DNA of 64,000 nucleotides from Halomonas sp. QHL1 (GTDB taxonomy: Bacteria; Pseudomonadota; Gammaproteobacteria; Pseudomonadales; Halomonadaceae). The notes beneath the pieces were generated by a model. The model did not search any database. It saw nothing but the letters and a program-made list of their open reading frames with translations, and had not been told where the DNA came from. The stretch covers positions 1,635,705-1,699,704 of the forward strand of contig NZ_MINL01000001.1 of assembly GCF_001882345.1 (NCBI RefSeq), given 5' to 3'. The translations under genes and the position numbers were made by a program. Within the stretch, counting starts at the first letter, position 1, and the number at the start of each line of letters is the position of its first letter. Below, in pieces: positions 19,117-28,453 of this stretch.

Positions 19117-19560
19117 GTGGCTAACATCTGTTTGACGTTCGGCACTGCAACCGATGAATCAGAAATACTTAAGGCCCTGACTACACTCGATGGCCTCGCT
19201 TCCTGGTGGACGCAGGATACTTCCGGAGATCCCACGGAGGGTGGCACGATAACGTTCACCTTTGGTGATAACGGTGGCTTTGATATGCGCGTCATCAAGA
19301 GCAATCCTACGCAGGTGCATTGGGAGTGCATCAATGGGCCCGATGATTGGCTAGGCACCCGAATCGAGTTTGATATTCACCCGCAAGACACCCACAACCA
19401 AGTGATGTTTCGCCATGCTGGGTGGAGCAGCGAAAACCCGTTTTTCTATCACTGCTCGACTAAATGGGCGACTTTCCTGCTGAGCCTGCGGGATTACGTA
19501 GAAGAAGGAAAAGGGCGGCCTTTCCCTGAAGACATCAAAATCGAGGCCACCGGTATGTAG
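19117..19560 (+). CDS. SRPBCC (AHSA1-like) domain protein
   Basis: A 147-residue protein of the SRPBCC superfamily with the helix-grip features DESEILKALTTLDGLASWW, TEGGTITFTFGDNGGFDMRV and a C-terminal helix FLLSLRDYVEEGKGRPFPED. The alternative ATT/GTG-like start is marked by GAGGAGAC-like purines upstream (AAGGAGACAAACC, 7 bp before 19117), so translation probably begins at the GTG at this position. It faces away from the ArsR/SRPBCC operon across about 170 bp and may be controlled by that regulator. Function beyond ligand binding is unknown. Confidence 0.8.
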   Translation: MANICLTFGTATDESEILKALTTLDGLASWWTQDTSGDPTEGGTITFTFGDNGGFDMRVIKSNPTQVHWECINGPDDWLGTRIEFDIHPQDTHNQVMFRHAGWSSENPFFYHCSTKWATFLLSLRDYVEEGKGRPFPEDIKIEATGM

Positions 19561-19802
19561 CCGAAAATAGCAAAGCCAGGGCACTATCTTGGGAATGTTA
19601 ATGAAAGCATAGCGCCCTGATTTCGGCTATTGCTGTCGCTACAAGCAGACCAAACGCAAAGTAAAGTCCAGCAACCATATAGGGCTTATTGCTCGCTCCT
19701 ACGCTTAGCTGGTAATCGACTCTGGCTCACCCGTCGATATTTAAATGCAATTTTAATGAAGAGGATCTCATCTTCTTGTTGTGGCAATGCTCGCCAAGCA
19801 CA
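19561..19802. other. 242-bp intergenic stretch with nested inverted repeats and a possible gene remnant
   Basis: No intact gene. TAGCCGAAA at 19558-19566 pairs with TTTCGGCTA at 19621-19629, and CAGGGC/GCCCTG pairs inside it, forming a long imperfect stem after the SRPBCC gene. On the minus strand, about 19598-19725 encodes a short hydrophobic peptide that includes NKPYMVAGLYFAFGLLVATA and then a stop, possibly the decayed end of a small membrane protein. Neither reading is secure. Confidence 0.3.
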
Positions 19803-20480
19803 TTAAAGACTACTTGCAAGCGGCTGCCCCCACTTATCGCCATGCACTAATTCACTTAATGGCAGGCGGGAACGCCAGCCTTTCGCTTCAAGCTCCGGCT
19901 GGTCTAAAAACTCACTCACATAGCCAAGACAGAGATACGCCAGCGGGTAAACGCGCTTCGGCAGGTTCAACGCCACGCTTAGCTGCTCTTGGTCAAGAAT
20001 ACTCACCCACCCAACGCCAATGCCTTCCGCCCGCGCTGCCAGCCAGAGGTTTTGCACAGCTAAACAAGTGCTGAAAAGGTCGGTATCCACAATGCTATTG
20101 CGCCCTAGCACATGGGGGCCGCCCCGGCTGCGGTCACAGGTAATACAGAGATTAAGCGGGCTCTCCATAATACCTTGCAGCTTAAGGCTGCGATAATGCT
20201 CTTGGCGCTCACCTTCAAAGCGCTCAGCGGCCTTCTGGTTCTCCTGCTCGAACATCTCCAGCACCGTTTCCCTGACGCTACGACTTTCAATCACGATGAA
20301 ATCCCAAGGCTGCATAAACCCCACTGAAGGCGCATGATGCGCTGCCTCCAAAAGTCGAGCCAGTACGTCAGGGGGAATCTGGTCGGGCAGAAATTGCGAG
20401 CGCACATCGCGCCGCTCGTGTATGGCGCGGTAAAGCCCACGGCGCTCAGCATCGGAAAAACGGTGGTTCGAGGTGGTCAT
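19803..20480 (-). CDS. bluB: 5,6-dimethylbenzimidazole synthase BluB
   Basis: A 225-residue protein of the nitroreductase-like fold, BluB subgroup. It contains RRDVRSQFLPDQIP, AAHHAPSVGFMQPWDFIVI, the segment GGPHVLGRNSIVDTDLFSTC and AEGIGVGWVSILD, all typical of BluB. The enzyme breaks down FMN in the presence of oxygen to make 5,6-dimethylbenzimidazole, the lower ligand of vitamin B12. No other cobalamin genes are visible nearby, so it would work with pathway or salvage genes elsewhere. It is transcribed alone, leftward. Confidence 0.88.
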   Translation of the reverse strand: MTTSNHRFSDAERRGLYRAIHERRDVRSQFLPDQIPPDVLARLLEAAHHAPSVGFMQPWDFIVIESRSVRETVLEMFEQENQKAAERFEGERQEHYRSLKLQGIMESPLNLCITCDRSRGGPHVLGRNSIVDTDLFSTCLAVQNLWLAARAEGIGVGWVSILDQEQLSVALNLPKRVYPLAYLCLGYVSEFLDQPELEAKGWRSRLPLSELVHGDKWGQPLASSL

Positions 20481-20605
20481 TGCGCTGATCGGGCCTTTTG
20501 ATGAACAATTTTATAGACAGTGAAGAGTCTACACGAGCTCAGCCTAGCCGCCATCTCAGCGGGTTTGTTTGGCGCCCGACAGACACCAGCGTCACTGCAA
20601 ACAGA

Positions 20606-20744
20606 AAAGATGCCGATGAAGCGCTACTACGGCTAAGCGGCGCTCACCACTCAGCTCTGGTTGCTCACTCACCCAGACCTGCGCTATGTGGCCAGAGTAC
20701 GCGCGTTTATGGAGGCGATGACGGAGGGGGTGCGCGGACAGTAG
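20606..20744 (+). pseudogene. Remnant of a LysR-type regulator C-terminus, frameshifted
   Basis: Between bluB and phzF no intact gene is present. One frame reads KDADEALLRLSG up to about 20640, and a different frame continues LTTQLWLLTHPDLRYVARVR and ends with AFMEAMTEGVRGQ and a TAG at 20742-20744. Together these match the extreme C-terminus of LysR-family regulators (typically LxRLSG...LWLLTHPDLRxxARVRAF). The frame change near 20637 and the absence of any DNA-binding domain upstream show that it is a decayed, truncated gene. The rest of 20481-20883 shows nothing recognisable. Confidence 0.65.
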
Positions 20745-20883
20745 TATCCGGCTCTTCATGTGGGTCTCCAAGTACACTTATCCATACTGAGCAGATCTAC
20801 TGTCTATATTTGAGGTCACACTAGTGCTTGTGGTTTAGCTAGCTTCGCTATTCATCGCTATCCTCTAATGGGAGCAGAGCATA

Positions 20884-21723
20884 ATGAGTGAGCATTTATA
20901 CCGCTTGTCGGCCTTTTCATCAGACCCAGCCGGTGGCAATCCTGCTGGCGTCTGGATTGGCAACGAGCTGCCAGATACTAAGACGATGCAGAGTATCGCA
21001 GCAGAGGTGGGGTACTCGGAAACCGCTTTTATCGCCCCAGCTAGCGGCGCAATTAGAACGATTCGTTACTATAGCCCGCTAGCAGAGGTCAATTTTTGTG
21101 GTCATGCCACGATTGCAACTGCGGTTATGCTGGGGCGACTAGGTGGTACTGGCACGTATCAGTTAGATACATTAGTAGGCCGCGTACCGGTGAAGGTTCA
21201 GGCAGTTGATGGTCAGATTCAGGCAGCACTCACCTCGGTGGAACCTGCACATAAACCTGTCGCTGAACATCTTGTAGATGAAGTACTCGCGCTACTGCAA
21301 TGGCCATCTGATGCACTGGATCTAACGATTCCCCCTGTCTTAGCCTATGGCGGAGTCTGGCATCTTATTTTAGCGGTCAACTCTCAGTATCGATTGAGCC
21401 AACTCGATTACGATTTTGAAAAACTGAAGTCTTTAATGTTACGAGAGGGTCTTACGACGCTGCAGCTAGTATTTCGAGAACACCGCGACCTGTTTCATTC
21501 ACGCAATCCATTCCCAGTGGGCGGCGTCGTGGAAGACCCTGCCACTGCTGCTGCAGCTGCAGCGCTAGGTGGATATTTGCGAGACGCTAAATTGATTGAT
21601 GTACCTGGGAAATTTCTGATAAAACAGGGTGAAGCGATGGGACGATTAAGCCTGCTGCAAGTTGAAGTACCAAAGCAAGGAGGAATCGTAGTGTCTGGAA
21701 CAGCCGTAGAGATTGCAAACTGA
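20884..21723 (+). CDS. PhzF-family epimerase/isomerase
   Basis: A 279-residue PhzF-like protein with the two-domain diaminopimelate-epimerase fold. Visible signatures are YRLSAFSSDPAGGNPAGVW, GYSETAFI with the catalytic-glutamate position, EVNFCGHATIATAV and, in the second half, NPFPVGGVVEDPATAAAAAAL. Members of this family isomerise small molecules without cofactor; only a few make phenazines, and no other phenazine genes are present, so the substrate is unknown. The ATG at 20884 follows GGGAGCAGAGCATA. It is followed by a DMT-family transporter on the same strand after 129 bp. Confidence 0.87.
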   Translation: MSEHLYRLSAFSSDPAGGNPAGVWIGNELPDTKTMQSIAAEVGYSETAFIAPASGAIRTIRYYSPLAEVNFCGHATIATAVMLGRLGGTGTYQLDTLVGRVPVKVQAVDGQIQAALTSVEPAHKPVAEHLVDEVLALLQWPSDALDLTIPPVLAYGGVWHLILAVNSQYRLSQLDYDFEKLKSLMLREGLTTLQLVFREHRDLFHSRNPFPVGGVVEDPATAAAAAALGGYLRDAKLIDVPGKFLIKQGEAMGRLSLLQVEVPKQGGIVVSGTAVEIAN

Positions 21724-21852
21724 ATGGCTCCGCACAAGCCACACCCTTCACTACTCGACTTCTTTTGATTTAATACGCGGTTTAACTAATGGCTAACTGG
21801 CCGGTACTCCACGCATCATTGTCGTACTCAGGCAGTTTTCGTACAAAGACTA

Positions 21853-22791
21853 ATGACATTACCAAGCGCTAACCGCAAAAAATCACGTAGAAGAGCTTGG
21901 CTTGCGCCACTTATGTACCTGCTATCTGGCGGTGCCTTGCTGGGACTATCGACTAATTTGGCTAAACTTGCCGGTGACATTCAGCTATCCGCGCTCGCTT
22001 TTCTGTTTTGGTCAATTTTAGGGGCGGCGCTTATTCTGTTAGTTCTCGCGGCTTTCCGCCGCAATTTACCACCGGTTAACGTGCGCACCCTTGAGTATTA
22101 CTCGATCTCTGCGCTGTTAGGCGTAGCCGGCGCCAACCTGCTGTTTTTCTCAGCTATCCCCCATGTGGGTGCTGGATTCGTGGCATTAATCATCACCTTG
22201 CCACCGCTGCTCACCTACATCGGCGCATTAACGTTAAAAATGGAACGCTTCCAGGTGTTGCGGGCGTCCGGTGTTATGTCAGCCCTCGCAGGCGCCTTCA
22301 TCCTAGCCTTCCATAAGCTTTCCGCACCGGATGCTGATTATCTCTGGATTCTTCTCGCTTTAATTGGGCCCGTACTGCTAGCCATAGGCAACCTTTACCG
22401 AACCTTGCGCTGGCCAGAAGGCGTATCCAGCGATGCACTGGCGCCCGGAATGCTAATCGCCGCTACCGTCATTCTAATCAGCGTGGGTTTTCTGCCGGGC
22501 TTCTCACTAAGCGTTCCGACAGACCGCTCCCTGCCGTTCTTGCTGATTGCCCTTCAGGCAGTGGTCTTTGCAGGCCAGTTTTTACTGCTTTTCATGCTAC
22601 AGAAAAGTGGCGGCCCGGTGTTTTTGAGCCTATTGGGTTCCGTAGGCGCCGTGGTTGGCGTTCCAGTTGCCATCCTGTTGCAGGGAGAAGCCGCCCCCGA
22701 GGGCTTGCTACTAGGCACCCTTTTAATCGGTGCAGGTATTGCCCTGCTCAATATTGGCAAAGCCAAGCCGCTTTCCAGGGAGCCAACCTAA
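21853..22791 (+). CDS. EamA/DMT-superfamily transporter
   Basis: A 312-residue inner-membrane protein with ten predicted helices in two EamA-type halves. The first half includes GVAGANLLFFSAIPHVGAGF and the second half ends GTLLIGAGIALLNIG, both common in DMT-superfamily exporters. The N-terminus is short and basic (ANRKKSRRRAW), consistent with a cytoplasmic start. It probably exports a metabolite; the substrate is unknown. It shares orientation with phzF but the gap and lack of overlap leave cotranscription open. Confidence 0.82.
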   Translation: MTLPSANRKKSRRRAWLAPLMYLLSGGALLGLSTNLAKLAGDIQLSALAFLFWSILGAALILLVLAAFRRNLPPVNVRTLEYYSISALLGVAGANLLFFSAIPHVGAGFVALIITLPPLLTYIGALTLKMERFQVLRASGVMSALAGAFILAFHKLSAPDADYLWILLALIGPVLLAIGNLYRTLRWPEGVSSDALAPGMLIAATVILISVGFLPGFSLSVPTDRSLPFLLIALQAVVFAGQFLLLFMLQKSGGPVFLSLLGSVGAVVGVPVAILLQGEAAPEGLLLGTLLIGAGIALLNIGKAKPLSREPT

Positions 22792-22938
22792 GAGATAGGA
22801 TAAAGGGGGGTGTTATTAGGAGTGACTAGAAGCGTTTGTAAAAGCAATATTGGCTCGTTAATTACTGGGCATAGAATTTGGCAAGGAATCGGGAACAGAA
22901 GAGTTCAATCGAAACATTAAACGATGTTAGTTCTATCG

Positions 22939-23364
22939 CTAAAGAATGCTCCGTTCCATATAGTGAATACCACCATCGGTTTTACAAATACAAAACCCCA
23001 TACGTTCGTATAAAGCGATTGCGGGGTTTAGACAAAACACACGGAGTCGAAGTAAGTTAATGCCCGCTTGTTGCGCAATGTCTTCCGTGTAGCGGATTGC
23101 CGCTGTACCTAAGCCTAGACGCTGCCAATTCTGGTCAATTTGTAGTTCGCGAATATAGTAGACTTCATCATCATGATTTAAGCATAACAAGCCTACTGGG
23201 CAATCATTGACGACTAACTCGTAGCTATCTAACTGACCCCACTGTTTATCAAACAGCGCTGTATCCCAGCGCATATCCAACTGTTTGTAGTAGGCTGACA
23301 TATTCTGCAGAATTATGTTTTCCGCGAATGCCTTGTCGTTAGTCGGCCGAATAATGAGCTTCAT
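22939..23364 (-). CDS. GNAT-family N-acetyltransferase
   Basis: A 141-residue GNAT acetyltransferase. The acetyl-CoA-binding motif A is visible in VYYIRELQIDQNWQRLGLGTAAIR (R/Q-x-x-G-x-G/A), followed by LLRLRVFCLNPAIALYERMGF, the usual NxxAxxLYEkxGF element. It is a single-domain cytosolic enzyme. It lies after the terminator of the ast operon on the same strand and so is probably transcribed separately. The substrate is unknown. Confidence 0.8.
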   Translation of the reverse strand: MKLIIRPTNDKAFAENIILQNMSAYYKQLDMRWDTALFDKQWGQLDSYELVVNDCPVGLLCLNHDDEVYYIRELQIDQNWQRLGLGTAAIRYTEDIAQQAGINLLRLRVFCLNPAIALYERMGFCICKTDGGIHYMERSIL

Positions 23365-23403
23365 CTATCTATTCCTGACAACGTGACCATCCGTTTTTAA
23401 ATG

Positions 23404-23434
23404 CAAAAAGCCAAGGAATGGCCTTGGCTTTTTG
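23404..23434. terminator. Strong hairpin terminator after the ast operon
   Basis: A perfect 13-bp inverted repeat, CAAAAAGCCAAGG and its complement, with loop AATGG. On the minus strand the arm ends in a run of T and would terminate transcription of the ast operon 22 bp after astB; on the plus strand CTTTTTG and a further T6 run follow. It is therefore probably bidirectional. Confidence 0.85.
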
Positions 23435-23455
23435 TTTTTTAGCTTAGCGTAATCC

Positions 23456-24811
23456 CTACCCCAACTGAAATGGGTAAACCGGCCCAACCTTTAAGAGCTG
23501 GGTTAGCTCATCCAGCGCAGTAAGGGACTCTTCTGCGAGCTGAGGGTCGGCGAGATCATCGGGGGCAAGAAGGTCGCGGTAGTGGCGATTTACCCAAGCG
23601 GTTAGGTCATCATAAAGCGCCTCGGTGAGCAGCACGCGGCCGGTGAGTGCTTCACGTTCTGCGTCCGTAAGCACAACACGCAGGCGCAGGCAGGCGGGGC
23701 CGCCGCCGTTGCGCATGCTCTGCTTGACGTCTTTGACGATCACTTCACTAATCGGGTTATTGCCCGCCAGCAAATGGTCTTGGATGGTGCGCCATACCGC
23801 TTCCCGCTCCTGGCATTCGCCCGGCACCACTAGGGTCATGGTGCCATCTGGGTTGGATAGCAGCTGTGAGTTGAAGAGATATGACGCTACCGCGTCTTCC
23901 ATGCTCACCGCTTCCAAGGGCACGCGCACCGGTATCAGCGGGCTGGCCATTTTGGCGCGAAGCTCGTCCAGCGTGCCCTCTTCATCCAGAAACGCCATTT
24001 CGTGGTAGAGCAGCACGGGGCCGTTGCCCACCGCAATAACGTCATTATGGAAGACGCCCGCGTCGATGGCGTCCGGGTGCTGCTGGGCGAATACGGTTTG
24101 CGCTTGCGTAAGCCCATGCTGGCGGGCTACAGCCTGACTGGCTTCCAGGGTTTGCCTGGCGGGGAATCGTGTTGGCTCACGCTCGCCGCCAAACGCTTGG
24201 CGGCCATACACAAACAGATGAACGCCAGGCTCGCCGTGCTCACCGCATAGACGGGTGTGATTGGCCGCACCTTCATCGGAAAAGGCTGGGGTAGCGGGCA
24301 GCACCGGATGGTGGGCGAAGTGCTGTTCGTCACGGAAGATTGCCTGTAGCACTCGGCCAGTGGTTTGCGGCTCTAAATAGCGGTGAAAGCTGGACTGCAG
24401 ATTGGCTGGCGTGAAGTGTACCCGGCTATCGGGTGCATCCATGCTGGGAGTAATAGTTCCCGCGTTAGCCGTCCACATACTGGAAGCCGAGCATACCGCT
24501 CGCAGCAACTGCGGTGCCTCACTAGCGGCGCGGGCCAGCACATCGCTATTACTACCGCTAAAACCTAAATCGCGCAGTGCGCCAATGTCTGGGCGCTGTT
24601 GAGGAGGCAGCACGCCCTGGGCATAGCCCGCGTCCATCAGCGACTTCATTTTAAGCAGCCCCTGCAGCGCCCCCTCTTTGGGATTGGAGACCAGGCCGCC
24701 GTGGCTCATGGACGCGACATTGCCCACGGCCAACCCAGAGTAGTTATGGGTTGGGCCGACTAGGCCGTCAAAATTGACTTCCCTGACGCTACTGATGCCG
24801 GCGGCACTCAT
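23456..24811 (-). CDS. astB: N-succinylarginine dihydrolase
   Basis: A 451-residue AstB (AruB). It begins [19 protein letters not shown], the family signature, and carries the guanidino-modifying enzyme residues: HNDVIAVGN with the catalytic His and [15 protein letters not shown] with the catalytic Cys near the C-terminus. The enzyme hydrolyses N2-succinylarginine to succinylornithine, ammonia and CO2, the second step of the arginine succinyltransferase pathway. It is the last gene of the ast operon here; its start overlaps the astD stop by 4 bp (ATGA), and a strong terminator follows. Confidence 0.95.
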   Translation of the reverse strand: MSAAGISSVREVNFDGLVGPTHNYSGLAVGNVASMSHGGLVSNPKEGALQGLLKMKSLMDAGYAQGVLPPQQRPDIGALRDLGFSGSNSDVLARAASEAPQLLRAVCSASSMWTANAGTITPSMDAPDSRVHFTPANLQSSFHRYLEPQTTGRVLQAIFRDEQHFAHHPVLPATPAFSDEGAANHTRLCGEHGEPGVHLFVYGRQAFGGEREPTRFPARQTLEASQAVARQHGLTQAQTVFAQQHPDAIDAGVFHNDVIAVGNGPVLLYHEMAFLDEEGTLDELRAKMASPLIPVRVPLEAVSMEDAVASYLFNSQLLSNPDGTMTLVVPGECQEREAVWRTIQDHLLAGNNPISEVIVKDVKQSMRNGGGPACLRLRVVLTDAEREALTGRVLLTEALYDDLTAWVNRHYRDLLAPDDLADPQLAEESLTALDELTQLLKVGPVYPFQLG

Positions 24812-26280
24812 AGACTCACTCCCGGCGGCAGGGTCTCGGGCATCTCCAGGCTGTCAGCTTCCATGGAGGCGACCGGGTAGGCGCAGTAGTCCGCCGCATA
24901 AAACGCGCTGGGACGGTGGTTGCCGCTGTCACCCACGCCGCCAAAAGGGGCATCGCCGGATGCGCCGGTGGTTTGGCGATTCCAGTTGACGATTCCGGCG
25001 CGAATACGCAGCAGGAAGTCATCCCAATCGGCTCGATCGCCGCCAATGAGCCCAGCAGAAAGCCCATAACGGGTGTTATTGGCAAGCTGTAGCGCCTCAT
25101 CCCAATCGCTATAGCGGTGGATTTTCAGCAGCGGGCCAAAGTGCTCTTCGTCCGGTACATCCAGGCCGGTCACATCAATCAGCGCAGGGCTTAACAGGCT
25201 GGTGTTCTCTTGCAGGCGCTTCATACGGTTGATCACCGTACCGCCCATAGCCTCTAATTCCTCTTGGGCCTTGAGCAAGCCGTCCGCCGCCGCTACGCTG
25301 ACCAAACCGCCGTAAAACGGCGCAGGATTTTCCTCGAACTGACCCGCCACGTGTAGCTTGGTGATCGCCTCTGAAAGCGCATCAATCAAGCGATCACCGA
25401 CGGCACCTTCCGGCACCATTAAGCGCCGCGCACAGGTGCAGCGCTGGCCGCCGGAGAGAAACGCCGACTGCAGAATGGTCAACACCGCGGCGCGCTCGTC
25501 GTCGACATCCTTCACCACCAGCGGGTTGTTGCCGCCCAGTTCCAGCGCGAGGATTTTATCCAGCTGTCCGGCAAACTGCTGGTGCAGCATACCGCCCACT
25601 TTGGCGCTACCGGTAAACAGCAGACCATCAATATCAGGGTGACCTGCCAGCGCCTGGCCTACCGGCACACCACCCTGTACCAGGTTAATGACGCCTGCCG
25701 GAAGCCCGGCCTCTAGCCAGCACTGGAGGGTCAAATCCGCGGTAAGCGGGGTTTGGTCGCTGGGTTTGAAGACCACACAGTTACCCGCCAATAGCGCAGG
25801 CACCATATGCCCGTTCGGGAGGTGGCAAGGGAAGTTATAAGGGCCAAACACCGCCATCACACCATGAGGGCGATGGCGCAGCACCGCGTTTGCACTGCCC
25901 ACTGTTTTTGCCCGTTCACCGGTGCGCTCGTTATACGCCTTAACCGACAGCGCTACCTTACCCACCATGGCGCCCGCTTCGGTGCGCGCCTCCCAGAGCG
26001 GCTTGCCGGTCTCTGAAGCAATCGCCATGGCCAGATCTTCACCGCGTGTTTTGAGCACCTCGGCAAAACGCTCGACAAGCGCTTGGCGCTCGGCAAAAGG
26101 TGTGCGCGCCCAGCCGGGGAAGGCACCGCGGGCGGCCTTTACCGCGCCCGCGACCTGCTCAGCGCTAGCGGTCGCCGCTTGCCATAGCGACTTGCCAGAA
26201 ACAGGGTCGTGCTTGCTCAAAGGCTCTGCGTCGCCTGCGACCCAGGCGCCATTGATCAGTTGCTGCTGTTGGGCGTGCAT
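24808..26280 (-). CDS. astD: Succinylglutamate-semialdehyde dehydrogenase
   Basis: A 490-residue aldehyde dehydrogenase, AstD (AruD). The NAD-binding [12 protein letters not shown], catalytic-glutamate region [11 protein letters not shown] and nucleophile in [12 protein letters not shown] are all present. [22 protein letters not shown] is typical of AstD. It oxidises N-succinylglutamate semialdehyde to N-succinylglutamate in arginine catabolism. It is encoded between aruG and astB in a tightly packed operon. The hydrolase AstE, which would release glutamate and succinate, is not in this window. Confidence 0.95.
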   Translation of the reverse strand: MHAQQQQLINGAWVAGDAEPLSKHDPVSGKSLWQAATASAEQVAGAVKAARGAFPGWARTPFAERQALVERFAEVLKTRGEDLAMAIASETGKPLWEARTEAGAMVGKVALSVKAYNERTGERAKTVGSANAVLRHRPHGVMAVFGPYNFPCHLPNGHMVPALLAGNCVVFKPSDQTPLTADLTLQCWLEAGLPAGVINLVQGGVPVGQALAGHPDIDGLLFTGSAKVGGMLHQQFAGQLDKILALELGGNNPLVVKDVDDERAAVLTILQSAFLSGGQRCTCARRLMVPEGAVGDRLIDALSEAITKLHVAGQFEENPAPFYGGLVSVAAADGLLKAQEELEAMGGTVINRMKRLQENTSLLSPALIDVTGLDVPDEEHFGPLLKIHRYSDWDEALQLANNTRYGLSAGLIGGDRADWDDFLLRIRAGIVNWNRQTTGASGDAPFGGVGDSGNHRPSAFYAADYCAYPVASMEADSLEMPETLPPGVSL

Positions 26281-26303
26281 AAAAACTCTCCTGTAAACGT
26301 CGC

Positions 26304-27335
26304 CTAGGTTTCGAGTAGCCGCAGGTGATCGCCGGTGGTGACATTCAAACGCTGCGCTTCTTGTTCACTAAGCACGATGGTGTTGTCATCGGTGGGCGCT
26401 CGGCCTATCCAGCTGGCAGTAAAATTCAACATTTGAGTGGTGGCCGCCAGCCAGCGGCTGACGCTCTCTTCGCTGGCAGAGGCAGAGACTTCCACCTGAC
26501 AGAGCCGTGAGTTGCGGATGGCACGCACGTCGTCAATGTACGCCTCCACCGTCGGGCCACCGTCGAAAATATCGATATAGCCTTCCCAGCGCAGCCCCTC
26601 TTTCTTCAGCATCTCCAGCGCCGGGCGGGTGTGGCGATGCACCTGACCAATACAGGCCCGCGCCTCTTCGGCCATGAAAGTGGTGTAAATGGGAAACTTA
26701 GGCATCAGCTCGCCAATAAAGCTCTTCTGCCCCAGGCCGGTTAGGCGGTCAGCTTCGCTGAAATCCATAGGAAAGAAGTGTTTACCCAGGCTCTCCCAGA
26801 AAGGGCTGGTATTGTTTTCATCGAACACACCGCGCATTTCCGCTAATACTTTGTCGGGAAAACGGTCACGAAACTGGGCAATAAACAGCCAGCGTGCTTT
26901 GGAGAGCAGCGCGCCGTTGCGCAAATGTTTGTTGGCTTCGCCGCGGTATTCCGGTCGTAGAAACAGCGAGCACACTTCGGCGTCGCCGGTATGGTCGGAG
27001 CTTAAAAACAGTGTATCGATGGTGCGGTGCAGATCCAGCTGAACCGAGGAGTGGGCCAAGGTGCCCAGCCGGTAGTTGTAGAACGGTACTTCACGGCCAA
27101 CCTGCCCCTCAATGGCGCAGCAGCCCGCCAGCTCGCCGCTTACTTCATCCTCTAGCACAAAGAAATAAAGCCGGTCATCCACCGGGGTACGCTCTTCAAA
27201 GGCACTGGCCGCCGCTTCAATCTTTCCGGCTAGAAACTCGCGGTTATCCGGCAGCGAGGTAAAACCAACGCCCGCCTGCTGCGCAAGCGCCTGGAGCCCA
27301 TCCAAATCATCACGGGCAATGGGTCGAATGCGCAT
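26304..27335 (-). CDS. aruG: Arginine N-succinyltransferase, beta subunit (AruG-type)
   Basis: A 343-residue AstA-family protein. It begins [20 protein letters not shown] and contains VCSLFLRPEYRGEANKHLRNG, ARWLFIAQFRDRFPDKVLAEM and FMAEEARACIGQVHRHTRPAL, all family motifs. A second, related subunit is encoded immediately upstream. In Pseudomonas the two (AruF and AruG) form a heteromeric enzyme that transfers succinyl from succinyl-CoA to arginine or ornithine. The start overlaps the aruF stop by one base (TAATG). The C-terminus ends with a typical SEQEAQRLNVTTGDHLRLLET. Confidence 0.9.
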   Translation of the reverse strand: MRIRPIARDDLDGLQALAQQAGVGFTSLPDNREFLAGKIEAAASAFEERTPVDDRLYFFVLEDEVSGELAGCCAIEGQVGREVPFYNYRLGTLAHSSVQLDLHRTIDTLFLSSDHTGDAEVCSLFLRPEYRGEANKHLRNGALLSKARWLFIAQFRDRFPDKVLAEMRGVFDENNTSPFWESLGKHFFPMDFSEADRLTGLGQKSFIGELMPKFPIYTTFMAEEARACIGQVHRHTRPALEMLKKEGLRWEGYIDIFDGGPTVEAYIDDVRAIRNSRLCQVEVSASASEESVSRWLAATTQMLNFTASWIGRAPTDDNTIVLSEQEAQRLNVTTGDHLRLLET

Positions 27336-28453
27336 TACATTTCTCCTTCATCGAGCGCGTCTACTACAGTGGGAAGCGTTAGCGGTGCGGCGAGTACTGC
27401 CCGCCCTTCCGTAACGCCCAAACGCTCGGCGTGCTCAGCTGAGAGCATCAGCTGGCCCGTGGGTGACAGCGCGTAGCGCGCGACGATGCAGCGGAACTCA
27501 CCCAGCTTTTGATTGGCAACCAGCGCGGGTTCGGCATCGGGCAACGCGTGTTCAGGGCGAATGCGCACCGGGTGCCAGGCGGCACTGCGAAAGGTCTCCA
27601 ACCGCTCGCGCTCTGCTTTGACGATCGGCCCGGCGTCGAAAATATCCACATGGCGCGAGCGCACAAAACCCTCCGCCAGCATCTCTTCCAGCGCCTCTTC
27701 GTGGGCCGGGTGCTCCCGGCCAATCGCCGCCCGCGCCTGGGGCGTCAAAAGCGGCAGATAGAGCGGGAACTGGGGCATTACTTCGGCGATAAAGCTTTTC
27801 GAGCGCACCCCGGCAATATGATTCATATCCTGGAAGCTGCGGGCGAAAAAGTGGCGCCCTACGCTCTCCCAGAACGGCGATTCGCTGCGGGTATCGAGAT
27901 AGCCGGGAAACGCCACCGCCAGAATGCGCGAAAAGCGCTCGGGGTACTGGGCGATAAACATCAATCGTGCCCGGCGCAGCAGGCTCTCCGCGCTGGTGCC
28001 TTTATAGCGGGGATTAAGCGAAAAAGCGCACAGTAAGGTGGCGTCCGAGACTTCATGGGAAAGCGCCAACGTCTGTACTTCGCGACGTACGTTCAACTGC
28101 TGAGAAGCGTGAATCAGCGTTTCCTGGCGATAGGTGTAGTAAGCCTCATTGGCTCCCGCCTGGGCGCGAATGGTCGCGGTGCCGAGCACTTCCTCACGCG
28201 TGTCATCGGCCAGAACAAACGTATAGTGCTCGTTTTCTGGAAACTCGACGTCACCATTAAATGCGTCTTGAGAGCGGGCAATACGCTCCTGAAGCCGCTC
28301 ACGGTTGGCGGGCAAGTTGGTCAGCTTAGGCACTGCATGCTCGGCTAATTGCTCAAGCGCCGTGAGATCAGACGCTTTAACGGGTCGAACTACCAGCATC
28401 CTCGACGCTCCCCCTTCAGTTAACACGATTGACGCAGCCTGTTGCTCACTCAT
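27335..28453 (-). CDS. aruF: Arginine N-succinyltransferase, alpha subunit (AruF-type)
   Basis: A 372-residue AstA-family subunit, paralogous to the gene just downstream. It begins with a short extension, then [21 protein letters not shown], and shares [20 protein letters not shown] and [20 protein letters not shown] with its partner. It is about 29 residues longer than the AruG-type subunit and has a less conserved C-terminus. The first step of the pathway, succinylation of arginine, should need both subunits. Its start overlaps the astC stop by 4 bp (ATGA). Confidence 0.9.
   Translation of the reverse strand: MSEQQAASIVLTEGGASRMLVVRPVKASDLTALEQLAEHAVPKLTNLPANRERLQERIARSQDAFNGDVEFPENEHYTFVLADDTREEVLGTATIRAQAGANEAYYTYRQETLIHASQQLNVRREVQTLALSHEVSDATLLCAFSLNPRYKGTSAESLLRRARLMFIAQYPERFSRILAVAFPGYLDTRSESPFWESVGRHFFARSFQDMNHIAGVRSKSFIAEVMPQFPLYLPLLTPQARAAIGREHPAHEEALEEMLAEGFVRSRHVDIFDAGPIVKAERERLETFRSAAWHPVRIRPEHALPDAEPALVANQKLGEFRCIVARYALSPTGQLMLSAEHAERLGVTEGRAVLAAPLTLPTVVDALDEGEM

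Noticed and set aside
20498..20824. 108-codon frame between bluB and phzF
   Set aside because: Only a short part resembles LysR and the frame then leaves the homologous reading; better explained as a frameshifted remnant.
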